From Azolla caroliniana (taxonomy: Eukaryota > Polypodiophyta): a DNA stretch of 64,000 bases. Location of the stretch: NCBI GenBank assembly GCA_043228905.1, contig JBHGNT010000004.1, positions 13,888,001-13,952,000 of the forward strand, read 5' to 3'. Of this stretch, positions 50,561-60,405 are shown in pieces (position 1 is the first letter of the stretch; each line of letters opens with the position of its first letter). The notes below the pieces were generated by a model. The model did no database searches, was not told the DNA's origin, and was given only the letters and a program-made list of their open reading frames with translations. Made by a program: the position numbers and the translations under genes.

Positions 50561-51761
50561 CATCGGCTAATGTGAGATTACGCCGATCTACCCGCCAAAA
50601 GAACCCAGTTGTGCGGTTCGGTTAAAACGAGTACATGGCGCATCATTATGCGTACATGACCCGTGTAGCGGAAGTGCGTGAGCCGGAGAGCTACGCAGAA
50701 GCGACGCAGGACGCAAATTGGCGTGCCGCGATGGAGGAAGAGATGCACGCATTGGCAGAGAACGAGACCTGGGACCTGGTTGACGCACCAAGAGGTTTGA
50801 AGCCGATCGGGTGTAGGTGACTGTACAAGGTCAAGTACAACACCGATGGCTCGGTCAACCGGTACAAGGCTCGGCTAGTGGCAAAAGGCTACGCGCAGAA
50901 ACACGGCATCGACTACAATGAGACGTTTGCGCCGGTCGCGAAAATGACAACCGTCCGTGTTTTGCTCGCAGTAGCCGCGGCCAAGGGGTGGCACCTACAT
51001 CAGATGGATGTAAAGAATGCGTTCCTGCAAGGTGACCTTGAGGAACAAGTGTACATGGTACAGCCCCCCGAATTTCACTCTGGAACGAACTCCTCGGCAG
51101 TATGCCGATTGAAGAAGTCCCTTTACGGACTAAAGCAAGCCCCGCGTGCTTGGAACGCGAAGATCACGCAACAACTGCGTCGGATGGGCTTCGTCACGTC
51201 AAAATCGGACTCTTCCCTGTTCATCCGGAAAGGTCGACTCGGACCGGTTAGTATTTTACTGTATGTTGATGACTTGGTCATCACCGGCGCCGACCTAGGT
51301 GAAATCGACCGTGTGAAGCTCCAGCTTGCGGCATCGTTCGACATGAAGGATCTGGGGGACCTTCATTACTTCCTCGGGATCGAAGTGATCCGTACCCCAG
51401 AAGGCATATTGATCAGCACACGTCATTACGTGCTGAGTATGCTCTTCAAATTCGGGATGGCCGACTGTAAGTCCATCTCGACTCCTCTGGACAGAACCAT
51501 CAAGCTTCGTCCCGATACGGGAAAGGTATGCGACCCTACAAGGTTCCGACAAATTGTCGGAAGCCTCATATACTTGACCATCACCCGACCCGACCTTAGT
51601 TATCCAGTCGAGGTGATCAATCAGTTCATGGCGCGACCTACCGAGGAGCACCTTCAATGTGCGCAACGCATACTTCGGTATGTCAACGGCACTAAGGACC
51701 GGGGACTACTATATCGAACCGGTGCAGCCACGCGGTTAGTTGGCTACACCGATGCTGATTG
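50561..51761 (+). pseudogene. COP-A5 reverse transcriptase
   Basis: MAHHYAYMTRVAEVREPESYAEA (50635), ENETWDLVDAPRGLKPIGCR followed by TGA (a TGG codon, 50818), then an open frame 50878-51762 with [60 protein letters not shown] at 51262-51273, MKDLGDLHYFLGIEVIRTPEG and RPDLSYPVEVINQF. The best preserved COP-A RT. It stops at TGA (51760-51762) in the DAD-AGK motif, again at a TGG codon. Confidence 0.9.
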
Positions 51762-52211
51762 AGCTGGCAAGGCCGCCGATTGCCGATCCACGTCTGGATA
51801 CGCGTTCTCCCTCGGGAGTGCCGCGATCGCGTGGAGCAGTAAGAAGCAGCCGACTGTAGCACTGTCGAGCACCGAAGCGGAGTACCGAAGAGCGGTTGTC
51901 GCGACATGCGAAGCCATATGGTTGAAGCGGCTACTTAAGGACCTGCAAGAGGAGGTGTCCGATCCAACGACGATCTACTGCGACAACCTCTGCAACATCC
52001 AGCTCGCGAAAAACCCTGTTTTCCACGCACAGACCAAGCACATTGAGGTGCACTACCATTTCGTCTGTGAGCGTGTCCTTTCCGGTGAAGTCGAACTTCA
52101 GTACGTTCCGACGGATCGGCAGGCTACCGACATCTTCACCAAGCCTCGTGGTCTAGACAAGTTGCGGCAATTCTCAGGTGCGCTCGGGTTGCGTCACCTT
52201 GACGTGCCAAA

Positions 52212-52223
52212 CTTGAGGGGGAG
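52212..52223 (+). promoter_or_regulatory. COP-A5 internal PPT copy
   Basis: CTTGAGGGGGAG, identical to the terminal PPT at 52732-52743 and 520 bp upstream of it. Confidence 0.8.
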
Positions 52224-52731
52224 AACAGTCCCGAACGACCAAGCAAGGCAGCAAGAAAGGAGCAGAGACCGCAACACCGAGTTGGTTGACAAGTTCGACT
52301 TCGGATCAGCTAAAGAAGCCGAGGGCGGACCCGCGGAGAAGTCCGGAAGCAGACAGAAGGGGAACAACCGAAGGAAAGAGCCGAAGCCAACCACGGATGG
52401 GGGAGATGACGCCATCGAGGGCGAGAAGACCGAAGACGAGTTGGAGACAGCCAACTCGGACGAGAGCGAAAACCGATCGGAGGTAGCCGAGTCGGTTCAG
52501 ATGTTTGATTCCGACACGTTGAATCAACCGAGGCCCAAGCAGAAGAAAAGGCAGCAGAAGAAGCGTCAACACCGCAACAACAGAAGAGCTGATGAGGGCC
52601 ACATGAGCAGACAAGCCGACCGGAAGGGTCGAAGCGCGCGGAGTCGAACAGGTCGAGTAGCGCGAGCGAGGCGTGAAGCCAGGAGGAACCGGAGTTGTGA
52701 GCCTGAGGATCCCGAAGAGCCTCGAGTTGAG

Positions 52732-52743
52732 CTTGAGGGGGAG
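52732..52743 (+). promoter_or_regulatory. COP-A5 terminal polypurine tract
   Basis: CTTGAGGGGGAG immediately before the 3' LTR. Confidence 0.93.
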
Positions 52744-53139
52744 TGTTGAGAGACAAGCTCAACATCGGCCGGTTCGGCTGAAGAAGCCGAGGACTGGATC
52801 GGTTAGGACGAATCGGCTAGGCCGAGTGCGTACACCGGGAGGTCGTTAGGAAAGATATTCCGTGAGAAATATATTTGGGAGTTGGTGTAGGAGCTCTTAA
52901 TGAGCATTGAAGTACTGTCAGTACTTCAGTCAGTCCTTCTAGGACTTGTATAAAAGTGCTCACTGAAGCACGTCTTATGTACAGATTGAGTATTATTATT
53001 GAATATAGTTTTTTGTGTCTTCTCTCACTCTCTCTCTGTCTCTCCCGCGTATAGCGTGTAAGCTCAAGCTCTCCATTAAACCTGAGTTTCCTTCCTTCTG
53101 TTCGGTCTTCATACGTGCTTCCGCATGCTACTTTCTACA
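52744..53139 (+). repeat. COP-A5 3' LTR
   Basis: 396 bp, TGTTGAGAGAC...TTTCTACA, complete. Confidence 0.95.
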
Positions 53140-53500
53140 CGAACCGATCTTCGAAGAGATTAAAGAGATTCAAAAAACTCACGATTCGTGGGTGTCCTTC
53201 AAAGAAGCTTTACGAGAGTCATATGGTTACGAAGAGCAAAAGGGACGAGGTCTGTATGAGTTTCATGAATGGGTGTCATCGAGAAAGACCCACCAGAGTG
53301 TTATGCATACATTCGTTGAGTTTGAGTATGGCTTCGCTCAACTCTCGGACCGGGATCGAAGATTGGTGGGGGTGAATAAAGTTCTGCTGTTTGTAAAGTC
53401 AATCGATCGGAATGAAAGGAAAGCCATTGGAATCCAACTCGAGGATGACAATGGTGAAAATGGCCTCACTAAGGATTGGGCCAAAGTGGAAAGGGTATGA
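53140..53500 (+). pseudogene. GYP-3 gag-like region
   Basis: Resumes after COP-A5 as EPIFEEIKEIQKTHDSWVSFKEAL, YEFHEWVSSRKTH and VEFEYGFAQLSDRDRRLVG, KVLLFVKSIDRNERKAIGIQLED. The EIQ...W..FKEAL...FHEW pattern matches the GYP-2 Gag remnant at 31420-31560. The N-terminal part and start codon were lost at the COP-A4/A5 insertion. It ends with TGA TGA at 53498-53503 in the same frame as the next ORF. Role would be capsid formation, by homology only. Confidence 0.75.
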
Positions 53501-53521
53501 TGACAACACGATAAGAGGGAG

Positions 53522-55039
53522 ATGAGATTCTCATCGACAACAACACGACCCACAAGGGATGTTCAAAGGAGAATGGGATGTGGCAATAAAAACCCACCGA
53601 AGGAAGAAAGCTCGAAGAGGGAAGCTTCAACAGAACTCAACATAGAAGCCTTGATGAGAGAGGCATTCATGAACTTAAAGGCACAAGTCGAGGTTGAAGA
53701 GAAGCTGAAAACAAAATCGAGGAAAATGGTGATCGACGAAAAGGAGACCTCACGACAAATGCAGATTAATGATGCGGCCAATACGAAGGGCCGGGTTCGG
53801 TATGACAGTACCATGGGAGAAGGTGTGAAACAAGCCACCTTCTCGACTTATGGAGGGACGATGGTCAAGAGAAAGGCCGAAGACTCGAGAGCGGGAAATG
53901 TTGCTTTAAGAGTGGACGAGCATTTCGGAACACATGTTGTGTCCGAAATATCGAGTAATGAAGGTGCAAGCATGAGGGAAGATTGCGTGACCAAGGGATG
54001 TAAAGAGTGCGAGGTCGACGTGATTGAGGCGGTAGCAACGAGAAACGACATCGAGTCGCAGATGGCTAAGGAAGAGTCCACGGCGGATGACCGTGTCGAG
54101 ACTTTCCCAACACTTGATCTAGAGACTTGGGCAGTTGCGTCCAAGAGCCAACATGAGACCCAAGAGACGGAAAGTGGTGGGGAAGAAAATATTGAAGACA
54201 ATGCGAATAACAACATTGAGCGAAAGATGGCTACGGATGAGAAGACGGTGACCGATGGTGTCGAGGTTCTCCCCATATTTGTTCCTGAGACTTCGGTAGT
54301 TGTGCCCGAGTGTCAACGTGAGACCGTAGAGACAGAAGGTGACGGCAAGAAATCGAAGGACCAAAGCGGCGATGAGGACGATGACCACAGACGAAGGGAT
54401 CCCTCCACACCGGTTCCGAAGACTTTGGTAGTTGTGCCCGAGAGCCAACATAAGACCGGAGAGATGGAAGGTGGCGGCGAGGAGATGAGGGTCGAAGCCA
54501 GCGCATACAGAGGAACGGTGGCCAACAAGGAGGCCAAAAACAAAGCTACAATAGAGTTCGATGAAGAACCAAAGAGCGGCAAGAAAGGAGGAACCGGAAT
54601 ACAATCCGGATGGAAGATGATGCGGTTGGTATTCCAACCCGAACGGAAGCCGACCCGGACGAGAGTTGATCAGCCGGGCCCGACCCAACTGAAAACCGGA
54701 CGGAAACTAACCCGGACGAAAGTCGATCGTTTGAGTCCGATTCGGCCGAATGTGAATCCGAACGAAGGCCGACCAAGCCAGAAGTTGATTGGTCGAGACC
54801 GATCCAGACAGAAGTTGAGCCAACCTAGACGGAGGTCGAACCAGACGAGCCGCGACATCCAGTCGAGGCTGTTGAGCATAAGGAAAGGCAAGCATGAGAC
54901 GAGAAAGGATGATAAAGGAAAGTTAAGTGACCAAGGAGATGGCCGAGATGAAGGTGGCAAATGCACAGGGCATGAAGCGTTATGCTCGGGAGGAGCAAAG
55001 GGAGCCATGAAAACTAGACATGGCATTAAAAAAAGGTGA
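53522..55039 (+). CDS. GYP-3 ORF of 505 codons, function unknown
   Basis: A long open frame in frame with the gag-like region, from ATG 53522 (MRFSSTTTRPTRDV) to TGA 55037-55039. No known domain is recognised: no RT, integrase, protease DSG or CCHC knuckle. Residues 25-80 are charged and probably helical (NIEALMREAFMNLKAQV). Residues about 185-330 hold three imperfect repeats with the theme P-x-x-x-x-E/K-T-x-x-V-x-x-x-Q-x-x-T-x-E-x-E-G-G. From about 355 on it is very basic, with RKPTRTRVDQPGP / RKLTRTKVDRLSP repeats. It could be a C-terminal Gag extension or an unrelated captured sequence. The frame might start at the gag-like region if the two TGA codons are decay. Confidence 0.7.
   Translation: MRFSSTTTRPTRDVQRRMGCGNKNPPKEESSKREASTELNIEALMREAFMNLKAQVEVEEKLKTKSRKMVIDEKETSRQMQINDAANTKGRVRYDSTMGEGVKQATFSTYGGTMVKRKAEDSRAGNVALRVDEHFGTHVVSEISSNEGASMREDCVTKGCKECEVDVIEAVATRNDIESQMAKEESTADDRVETFPTLDLETWAVASKSQHETQETESGGEENIEDNANNNIERKMATDEKTVTDGVEVLPIFVPETSVVVPECQRETVETEGDGKKSKDQSGDEDDDHRRRDPSTPVPKTLVVVPESQHKTGEMEGGGEEMRVEASAYRGTVANKEAKNKATIEFDEEPKSGKKGGTGIQSGWKMMRLVFQPERKPTRTRVDQPGPTQLKTGRKLTRTKVDRLSPIRPNVNPNEGRPSQKLIGRDRSRQKLSQPRRRSNQTSRDIQSRLLSIRKGKHETRKDDKGKLSDQGDGRDEGGKCTGHEALCSGGAKGAMKTRHGIKKR
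54090..54490 (+). repeat. Three imperfect coding repeats in the GYP-3 ORF
   Basis: Units near 54097, 54259 and 54400 encode related peptides (DLETWAVASKSQHET, VPETSVVVPECQRET, VPKTLVVVPESQHKT), each followed by an acidic glycine-rich stretch. Confidence 0.8.
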
Positions 55040-55199
55040 GCGAATGATATGGTGGATCGGATGGCAACGATAGTTCGAAGTAGACGACAAAAAGACGGTG
55101 CAGGCGAGGCGCAAGAAAGTAGGAAATCAAACACCAACCACCTTTGACCCTTCCACATCACTCTTTTCTTCTTGGCACATACCAGAGGATGTGCAGTTT
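55040..55199 (+). other. GYP-3 untranslated 3' internal region
   Basis: No frame. Near 55182 GGCACATACCAGAGGATGTG closely matches the GYP-2 3' internal end (34860-34880), linking the two elements. Confidence 0.75.
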
Positions 55200-55211
55200 G
55201 GTGGGGGTGGA
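55200..55211 (+). promoter_or_regulatory. GYP-3 polypurine tract
   Basis: GGTGGGGGTGGA abuts the 3' LTR, as in GYP-2. Confidence 0.85.
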
Positions 55212-55871
55212 TGTTGTGATGTGGCATGTCTAGTGCGAGAAAAAGTCAAAAATTGAGGATCCACACACATTTCACGAATACTTGTAAAAATGAAGATAAA
55301 TAAACCTAGGTCACAATGGCATTGAGTGCATGTAGAGAGTTGCAAGTAAGATTTGAACCTTGCACCTCTAAGATAAGAGGCAATTATCTTACCTCTAAAG
55401 CTACTACTAAGTGTTGTAGATGTTCTATATTTCTTTCTCATATTCAATATTCCGTAGGAAACAAACGTACAAAACCGTGTACACAAAACCACGGTTTTAA
55501 GCTCATGGTTTTCTGCATGTCACAAAGCAAAACTGTGTGCACAGAAACCATGGCTCCAAGCCCATGGTTTTGTGCATGGACAAACCTATAAAACCCCTAG
55601 TATAGCTTGTGTAAAGGGGGGGCCTCAATATGATATCACGATCATCATCACCATCAATAATATACGCTTCTATTTCTTCTTCTTCGCATCTATCTTGTAA
55701 TTATTTATCTACTTCTCAAGTGTACAATCTTCAATCTTCTCAAGTGTAATAGGTCTTCCTCCAATCTTACATTCACATCATCCTCTTCTCAATCCCTTGA
55801 CGGAGATCCTCCTTGGTCCAGGACCCTGGTGGTCCTGCTGAAGTAGCACACGCACGCGCATCTTCGCGACA
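55212..55871 (+). repeat. GYP-3 3' LTR
   Basis: 660 bp, TGTTGTGATGTGG...TTCGCGACA, followed by CCGT. Confidence 0.92.
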
Positions 55872-55875
55872 CCGT

Positions 55876-56544
55876 CAGTCGCCTCCATTGCACACCAACT
55901 CGCCTCATCCGCCACGACCACGGGGCCTATCTCCCTCCATGTACATCATCTAGCTATCGGTGTGCGTACTCGTCGATGCACCCACGTGGTTCTCCTCTAT
56001 AAGGAGCATCAACTGTAGGTCAAAAAACGACGACGTATTCTCCCATGTGCACACAGCAGTTCGGAGCGCTCTGAACTGCGACGCCAATCCCCTGAGAAAG
56101 ATCGGCACCATCTTGCCTTCCTTGACATTCACATCGATGGAAGTATACTTATATTTTTTATCTTCGAGGTGTAATCAGCCACCGACAAAACGCGTTGCCG
56201 CAAGTTGCTCAACTCCTGTCAGAGTTGGAGCTTTCTGGCTATGGTTCTTGCAGTGAAAATCTTTTACAGATTTCCCCAAGCATCCTTCGGCGTTTTCGCA
56301 TCCTGAATATAGCTCAGAAGTTGTTTGCCCACACAAGACACGAAGAAGTAGAGAACTCTACTCGCCGACTGTTCCCAAGCCAGGAAGTCTTTGTGTGTCG
56401 AATCGGGTGCTATGTCATTTGCTCCGTCGACATAGCTCCAATATCCATGCCCGAGCAGGTACTGGTGCATCTTGTATGACCAAGACGCGTAGTTATTTCT
56501 GTCAAGCTTCTCGGTCGGAAGCGAGCTAGCATGCCTCTATCCAT
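55876..56544 (-). pseudogene. COP-A3 gag, N-terminal piece
   Basis: Minus strand; ATG at 56544-56542 (MDRGMLASFRPRSLTEITTR, then frame change). MHQYLLGHGYWSYVDGANDIAPDSTHKDFLAWEQSASRVLYFFVSCVGKQLLSYIQDAKTPKDAW (56470-56264) is well kept; FRALRTAVCTWENTSSFFDLQLMLLIEENHVGASTSTHTD at 56132-55950. A region near 56150 has lost LASIDV. It rejoins 46437 when GYP-3 is removed. Confidence 0.87.
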
Positions 56545-56621
56545 TTTGTTTTCCCTATTCTCTACAAAGGTTAGGTTTTCTTCTCGAGCTAAGGTCGGTT
56601 GCAGAGGTTCTCAACCCTCGC

Positions 56622-56633
56622 GCTCTGATACCA
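56622..56633 (-). promoter_or_regulatory. COP-A3 primer binding site
   Basis: Minus-strand TGGTATCAGAGC, perfect initiator tRNA-Met type. Confidence 0.95.
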
Positions 56634-56739
56634 TGTGAAAAGAACAACGTGTGGAAGCAACAGGACGCAGAACGTAGGAAAACATAGGTTTAATGGAGAG
56701 CTTGGACACACACACACACACACACTATGCGGGAGAGAC

Positions 56740-56795
<56 letters not shown>

Positions 56796-57098
56796 AATAC
56801 ACACAACTCTATTCAAAAATAATACTCAGTTTGTATATAGAATGTGCTCAGTGAGCACTTTTATACAAGTCCATACGAACTTACAGAAGTACTGACACGT
56901 ACTTCAATGCTCATAAATAAGCTCTACACTAACTCCCAAAATATATTCCTATGCGGAATATCTTTCCAACGGCCTCGCGGTTTACGCACCGCTATGGCTT
57001 CTTGTTGAGCACCGGTTTACGCACCCGGTTTACGCACTGGTTCAGCCTAACCAATCGGTCCCAACAGATCCGGCCAATGTTGAGCTTGTATCTCAACA
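56634..57098 (-). repeat. COP-A3 5' LTR
   Basis: 465 bp; longer than the 3' LTR mainly because of CA and GA runs (56708-56725, 56744-56792). TSD CTCTT follows. Confidence 0.95.
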
Positions 57099-57103
57099 CT
57101 CTT

Positions 57104-57307
57104 GAATAAGCTTCCCAGCCCAGTAGCCGTAGGAGTCAGTGATGGACGTGCCATAGCATCAGGAGATATAGTCGAGGAGTTCGAGCCAATTAGGATAGTT
57201 ATTGGCGATTTGGCAAGCATAATCTCTTTCAACATTATTCGTAGTTTGAAACACCCAATAGTTCTAGGTCTCCTTGGTTTGAACTCCATAACCTGAAGAT
57301 TGATTGG
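57104..57307 (+). pseudogene. SUSHI-2 protease, second piece
   Basis: NKLPSPVAVGVSDGRAIASGDIVEE, then IVIGDLASIISFNIIRSLKHPIVLGLLGLNS. SUSHI-3 has the matching VIDGRPIASGNIIEE at 63750. Continues the protease interrupted at 41945; a TGA follows GLNSIT. Confidence 0.8.
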
Positions 57308-58366
57308 ATGAAAAGAACAATTGAGGAGACTCGGGAAAAAAGCACAAACCCCGCATCCCTCTCTCCTACATGTGATAATAGATACCCGGAGTTATCGACC
57401 ATCTCTTTACGACAATTGCGGGAGGAAGGGGGGAACAAGGCCATGTTCGTCTCCGCAATAATAGCAACTACATCATCCACTTCACGTGAAGCGGACATTA
57501 AATTACCAGAGAAATACAAGGAGTTTTCAGATGTCTTTGATAAGGTGAAGGCCAATACATTGCCGGAGCATCGGCCATACGACTGCCCTACTGACTTACA
57601 ACCTCCATGGGGCCCAATTTATAATCTTGCCCCTGTAGAGCTAGAGACTTTGCGGGAATATATTGATGAGAATCTGGCAAACGGATTCATTCAGCATTCT
57701 AGATCCCCTATCGTGGATTATCGAGGGCTAAACAAAGTGACTATCCGGAATAGATATGCTCTACCATTAATCCCGAATCTTTTGGAATGTCTCAGTGGTG
57801 CAAAATATTTCACGAAGTTGGACCTTCGCGGAGCATATGATCTAGTTCAGATTCTCCCAAGGGATGAATGGAAGACAACTTTTCGCACTCGCTATGGACA
57901 TTTTGAGTATACTATGATGCCATTCGGTCTCACGAATGGACCTGCTATTTTCCAACATATGGCGAACGATATTTTCCGAGATTTTCTTGATATCTTCACT
58001 ATAGTTTACCTAGATGATATTTTAATCTACTCGAAGACCCAAGAGGAGCATGACGAACATGTTCGTCAGGTACTGTGTTGACTCCGAGAATATGGTCTCT
58101 ACGCAAAATTAGAAAAGTGTAGTTTCGGCCAGAATCAAGTGGAATTTTTGGGGTATGTTGTATCATCGGATGGTATTGCTATGGACCCCATGAAGGTACA
58201 AGAAATTTTAGAGTGGCAAACGCCCCTTTCAATGCGTGATGTGCAATGTTTTCTCGGGTTTGCAAATTTTTATCGAAAATTTATTAAAGATTATTCCAAG
58301 GTTGTGCTTCCGCTAACTCAACTCACACATAAAGATCAGCCATTTATATGGAGTTCAGATGCTTAA
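57308..58366 (+). pseudogene. SUSHI-2 reverse transcriptase
   Basis: LPEKYKEFSDVFDKVKANTLPEHRPYDC (RT N-terminal), ETLREYIDENLANGFIQHSRSP, then a deletion of about 50 bp (the [14 protein letters not shown] block kept in SUSHI-1 is gone), [55 protein letters not shown] and the catalytic YLDD at 58007-58018. A TGA at 58078 splits the thumb; [25 protein letters not shown] and [16 protein letters not shown] follow. Sequence style is that of Tf1/sushi-type RT. Confidence 0.9.
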
Positions 58367-59040
58367 AACGAGCATTTATAACGGCACCTATCTTAGCACA
58401 TGTCGACCCAACAAAATGCTTCATCCTCGAAGCCGATGCATCTGATTTTGCATTAGGAAGTGTCCTCTCGCAAACTGGAGATGATGGACAGCTACACCCT
58501 GTCACCTTTCATTCACGAAAGTTTGAAGCTATAGAGATCAACTACGAGATACATGACAAAGAGCTTCTTGCAATTGTGGATTCGTTTCAACAATGGAGAC
58601 ATTTTCTAGAAGGTTCTTCTCAGCAGATCATTGTCTACAATGATCATAAGAACTTGACTTATTTCCAAAATGCTCGAGTCTTGAGACGGCGACAAACCCA
58701 GTGCACGCAATTTTTGACTCACTTCGACTTTATCATCATATATCGCCCTGGGATGTACCAAGGCAAAGCAGATGCTCTTTCTCGGCGCTCTTATATGGAA
58801 CTTCGTCCAGGGGAACCTGCATTTGAGCATCAAAAACAAATCCTTTTGGGTCCTAATCGATTACGATTAATGTTAGTTAACGCCATAACAACTCTTGAAA
58901 ATTCCACTCGTCTTGACTCCGTTCGAGATCATATGGCCATTGATTATTTCACCAAGGATGTTTTGGATCATATTGTCCCAGATCGTGCTTCTTGCTCACA
59001 ATCGAAAAATCCTCGTAATGACTATCGTCAGTTCTATTAG
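58348..59040 (+). pseudogene. SUSHI-2 RNase H
   Basis: After a frameshift near 58360: FILEADASDFALGSVLSQ, FHSRKFEAIEINYEIHDKELLAIVDSFQQWRHFLEGS, NDHKNLTYF and FDFIIIYRPGMYQGKADALSRR. The catalytic acidic residues of E-A-D-A-S and the H-D-K-E-L-L motif are kept. It ends at TAG 59038. Confidence 0.88.
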
Positions 59041-59765
59041 CATGGTGGTTTTCTGTTTCGACAAAATCTATTGTATGTTCTTGATGGTCCCCCACGACTA
59101 CAAGTTTTACAACATTTCCATGACACACCAATGGCTGGTCATTTTGGAGTTCGCAAAACTCTACAATTAATTGCTCGACGTTTTTGGTGGCCTCGCCTTC
59201 GTCATTTTGTTGAGGAGTATGTTCGGAGTTGTGATATATGTTGTCGATCAAAGAGTCATCGTCACCAATCCTATGGCTTACTACAACCACTTCCCATTCC
59301 AGAAACTCCTTGGAAATCTATATCCTTGGACTTCATTATTGATCTCCCAGTTTCAAAAGGACTTCATTACTTACCAAAATGGCACATTTCTTGCCATGTA
59401 CAAAGTCGATTACTAATCAAGAGGCGGCTGATCTCGTTATGCGGGAGGTATTTAAGCATCATGGTCTGCCGGAGGATATTATTAGTGATCATGGTCCACA
59501 ATTCATCTCAAAGTTTTGGAAGCACATGTTCAAACTTCTCCACATTTCGGTTAACCTTTCTTCGGGCTATCATCTCGAAACAAATGGCCAAACTGAGCAT
59601 ACCAACCAAACATTGGAACAATATCTTTAATGTTTCATCAACTATCAACAAGATGATTGGGTTGATTTTTTGCACTTGGCGGAAGTCGCTTACAACAACT
59701 CAGCCCATTCTTCTACAGGATATTCCCCATTTTTCGCAAATACGGGTTGTCATCCTTGATGGACG
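59041..59765 (+). pseudogene. SUSHI-2 integrase
   Basis: LQVLQHFHDTPMAGHFGVRKTLQLIARRFWW and YVRSCDICCRSK (zinc finger, 59100-59255), PWKSISLDFIIDLPVSKG (first catalytic D), a frame change near 59370, VFKHHGLPEDIISDHGPQFISKFWKHMF (second D) and SSGYHLETNGQTEHTNQTLEQYL, where the catalytic E of TERxNQ is H. A TAA at 59628 and another frame change near 59640 lead to VAEVAYNNSAHSSTGYSPFF-like sequence. Confidence 0.87.
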
Positions 59766-60405
59766 ATGAATGTGCACCCAGACGTTCCTACCAACCTTGC
59801 TACCGAGGATCGTCTTAGTCACCTCCAAGAAATTCACGCTACCATTCTCCACAATTTGCACGATGCTCAAGTTACACACAAGAGGCTTGTCGATCCTCAT
59901 CGTCTAGACTCCTCAAAAAAGTTCCGCATTGGGGATCATGTATGGCTTCTCCAACACAACATCAAGACCACTCAACCTTGCAGTAAATTGGATTAACAAC
60001 GTTTTGTCCCTTACATGATCACTGGTAAGATAAGTGATGTTGCATTTCGTCTTGACCTCCCTCCGCACATGCATCTTCATCCGGTGTTTCATGTATCCCT
60101 TTTGGAACCTTATACTACAAGTTCAATTCCAAGTCGTCTTACAACACCCCCACCACCTATCGAGTTCTTGGATGGACCCAAATTTGAAGTTGCTGCCATT
60201 CTCGATTCTAAAATTGTGCGCAACAAGTTGTATTACTTAGTCGATTGGCTAGGATATACCCCCAATGATCGAACTTGGGAACCTGCTGCAAATCTTTCCA
60301 ATGCTGCAGAACTCGTCACTGCATTTCATCGCCAATATCCTTGTAAACCAGGTCCTAATACAAACCCTACGACCCGTGAGACATGTCGTCGAAGAAGGGG
60401 GATAG
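59766..60405 (+). pseudogene. SUSHI-2 post-integrase region and chromodomain; PPT
   Basis: HLQEIHATILHNLHDAQVTHKR and KFRIGDHVWLLQHNIKTTQPCSKLD, a TAA at 59994, then ISDVAFRLDLPPHMHLHPVFHVSLLEPY, and a chromodomain: KFEVAAILDSKIVRNKLYYLVDW then YTPNDRTWEPAANL (about 60180-60300). The three aromatic positions that normally hold a methyl-lysine (F/Y, W, W or Y) are mostly kept. PPT GAAGAAGGGGGATAG at 60391-60405. Confidence 0.88.

Larger units (their letters stand above)
51762..52749 (+). pseudogene. COP-A5 RNase H and charged C-terminal extension
   Basis: RNase [55 protein letters not shown] and [15 protein letters not shown]. After GALGLRHLDVPNLRGRT comes the extension, about 175 residues in the same open frame: acidic to mixed (EAEGGPAEKSGS, GEKTEDELETANSDES), then basic (KQKKRQQKKRQHRNNRR, RVARARREARRNR), ending VELEGEC. 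The stop codon is the TGA of the LTR's TGTTGA (52747-52749). Both PPT copies are coding. The frame has no stop from 51922 to the LTR, while the rest of the element has several. Confidence 0.9.
48223..53139 (+). mobile_element. COP-A5, Ty1/copia element with truncated 5' LTR
   Basis: 5' LTR 48223-48599 (first 20 or so bp missing), 3' LTR 52744-53139. Perfect tRNA-Met PBS. Most frames are readable with scattered stops; about 0.6 kb of integrase C-terminus is deleted near 50551. It lies in GYP-3 gag; the flanks show no target duplication and GYP-3 gag N-terminus is missing. Confidence 0.92.
46438..55871 (+). mobile_element. GYP-3, non-autonomous gypsy element with a gag-like region and a large unknown ORF
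   Basis: 5' LTR 46438-47096, 3' LTR 55212-55871; target duplication CCGT (46434-46437, 55872-55875). Its own internal sequence is 47097-47181 and 53140-55211; COP-A4/A5 fills the rest. The PBS TGGTGAACCCGACGTG and PPT GGGGGTGGA match GYP-2. No RT, RNase H, integrase or protease is present. Confidence 0.9.
41946..57098 (-). mobile_element. COP-A3, Ty1/copia element split by GYP-3
   Basis: 3' LTR 41946-42371, 5' LTR 56634-57098, TSD CTCTT at 41941-41945 and 57099-57103. GYP-3 (46438-55871) interrupts gag. All copia domains are present but broken; the RT active site is mutated. Confidence 0.95.

Noticed and set aside
53498-53521. A spliced intron joining the GYP-3 gag-like region to the 505-codon ORF
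   Set aside because: The gap is only two stop codons and about 20 bp in the same frame; too short for an intron and lacking splice signals.
54119-55227. Antisense open frames up to 189 codons opposite the GYP-3 ORF
   Set aside because: They mirror the low-complexity sense repeats; orientation of PBS, PPT and LTRs supports only the sense frame.
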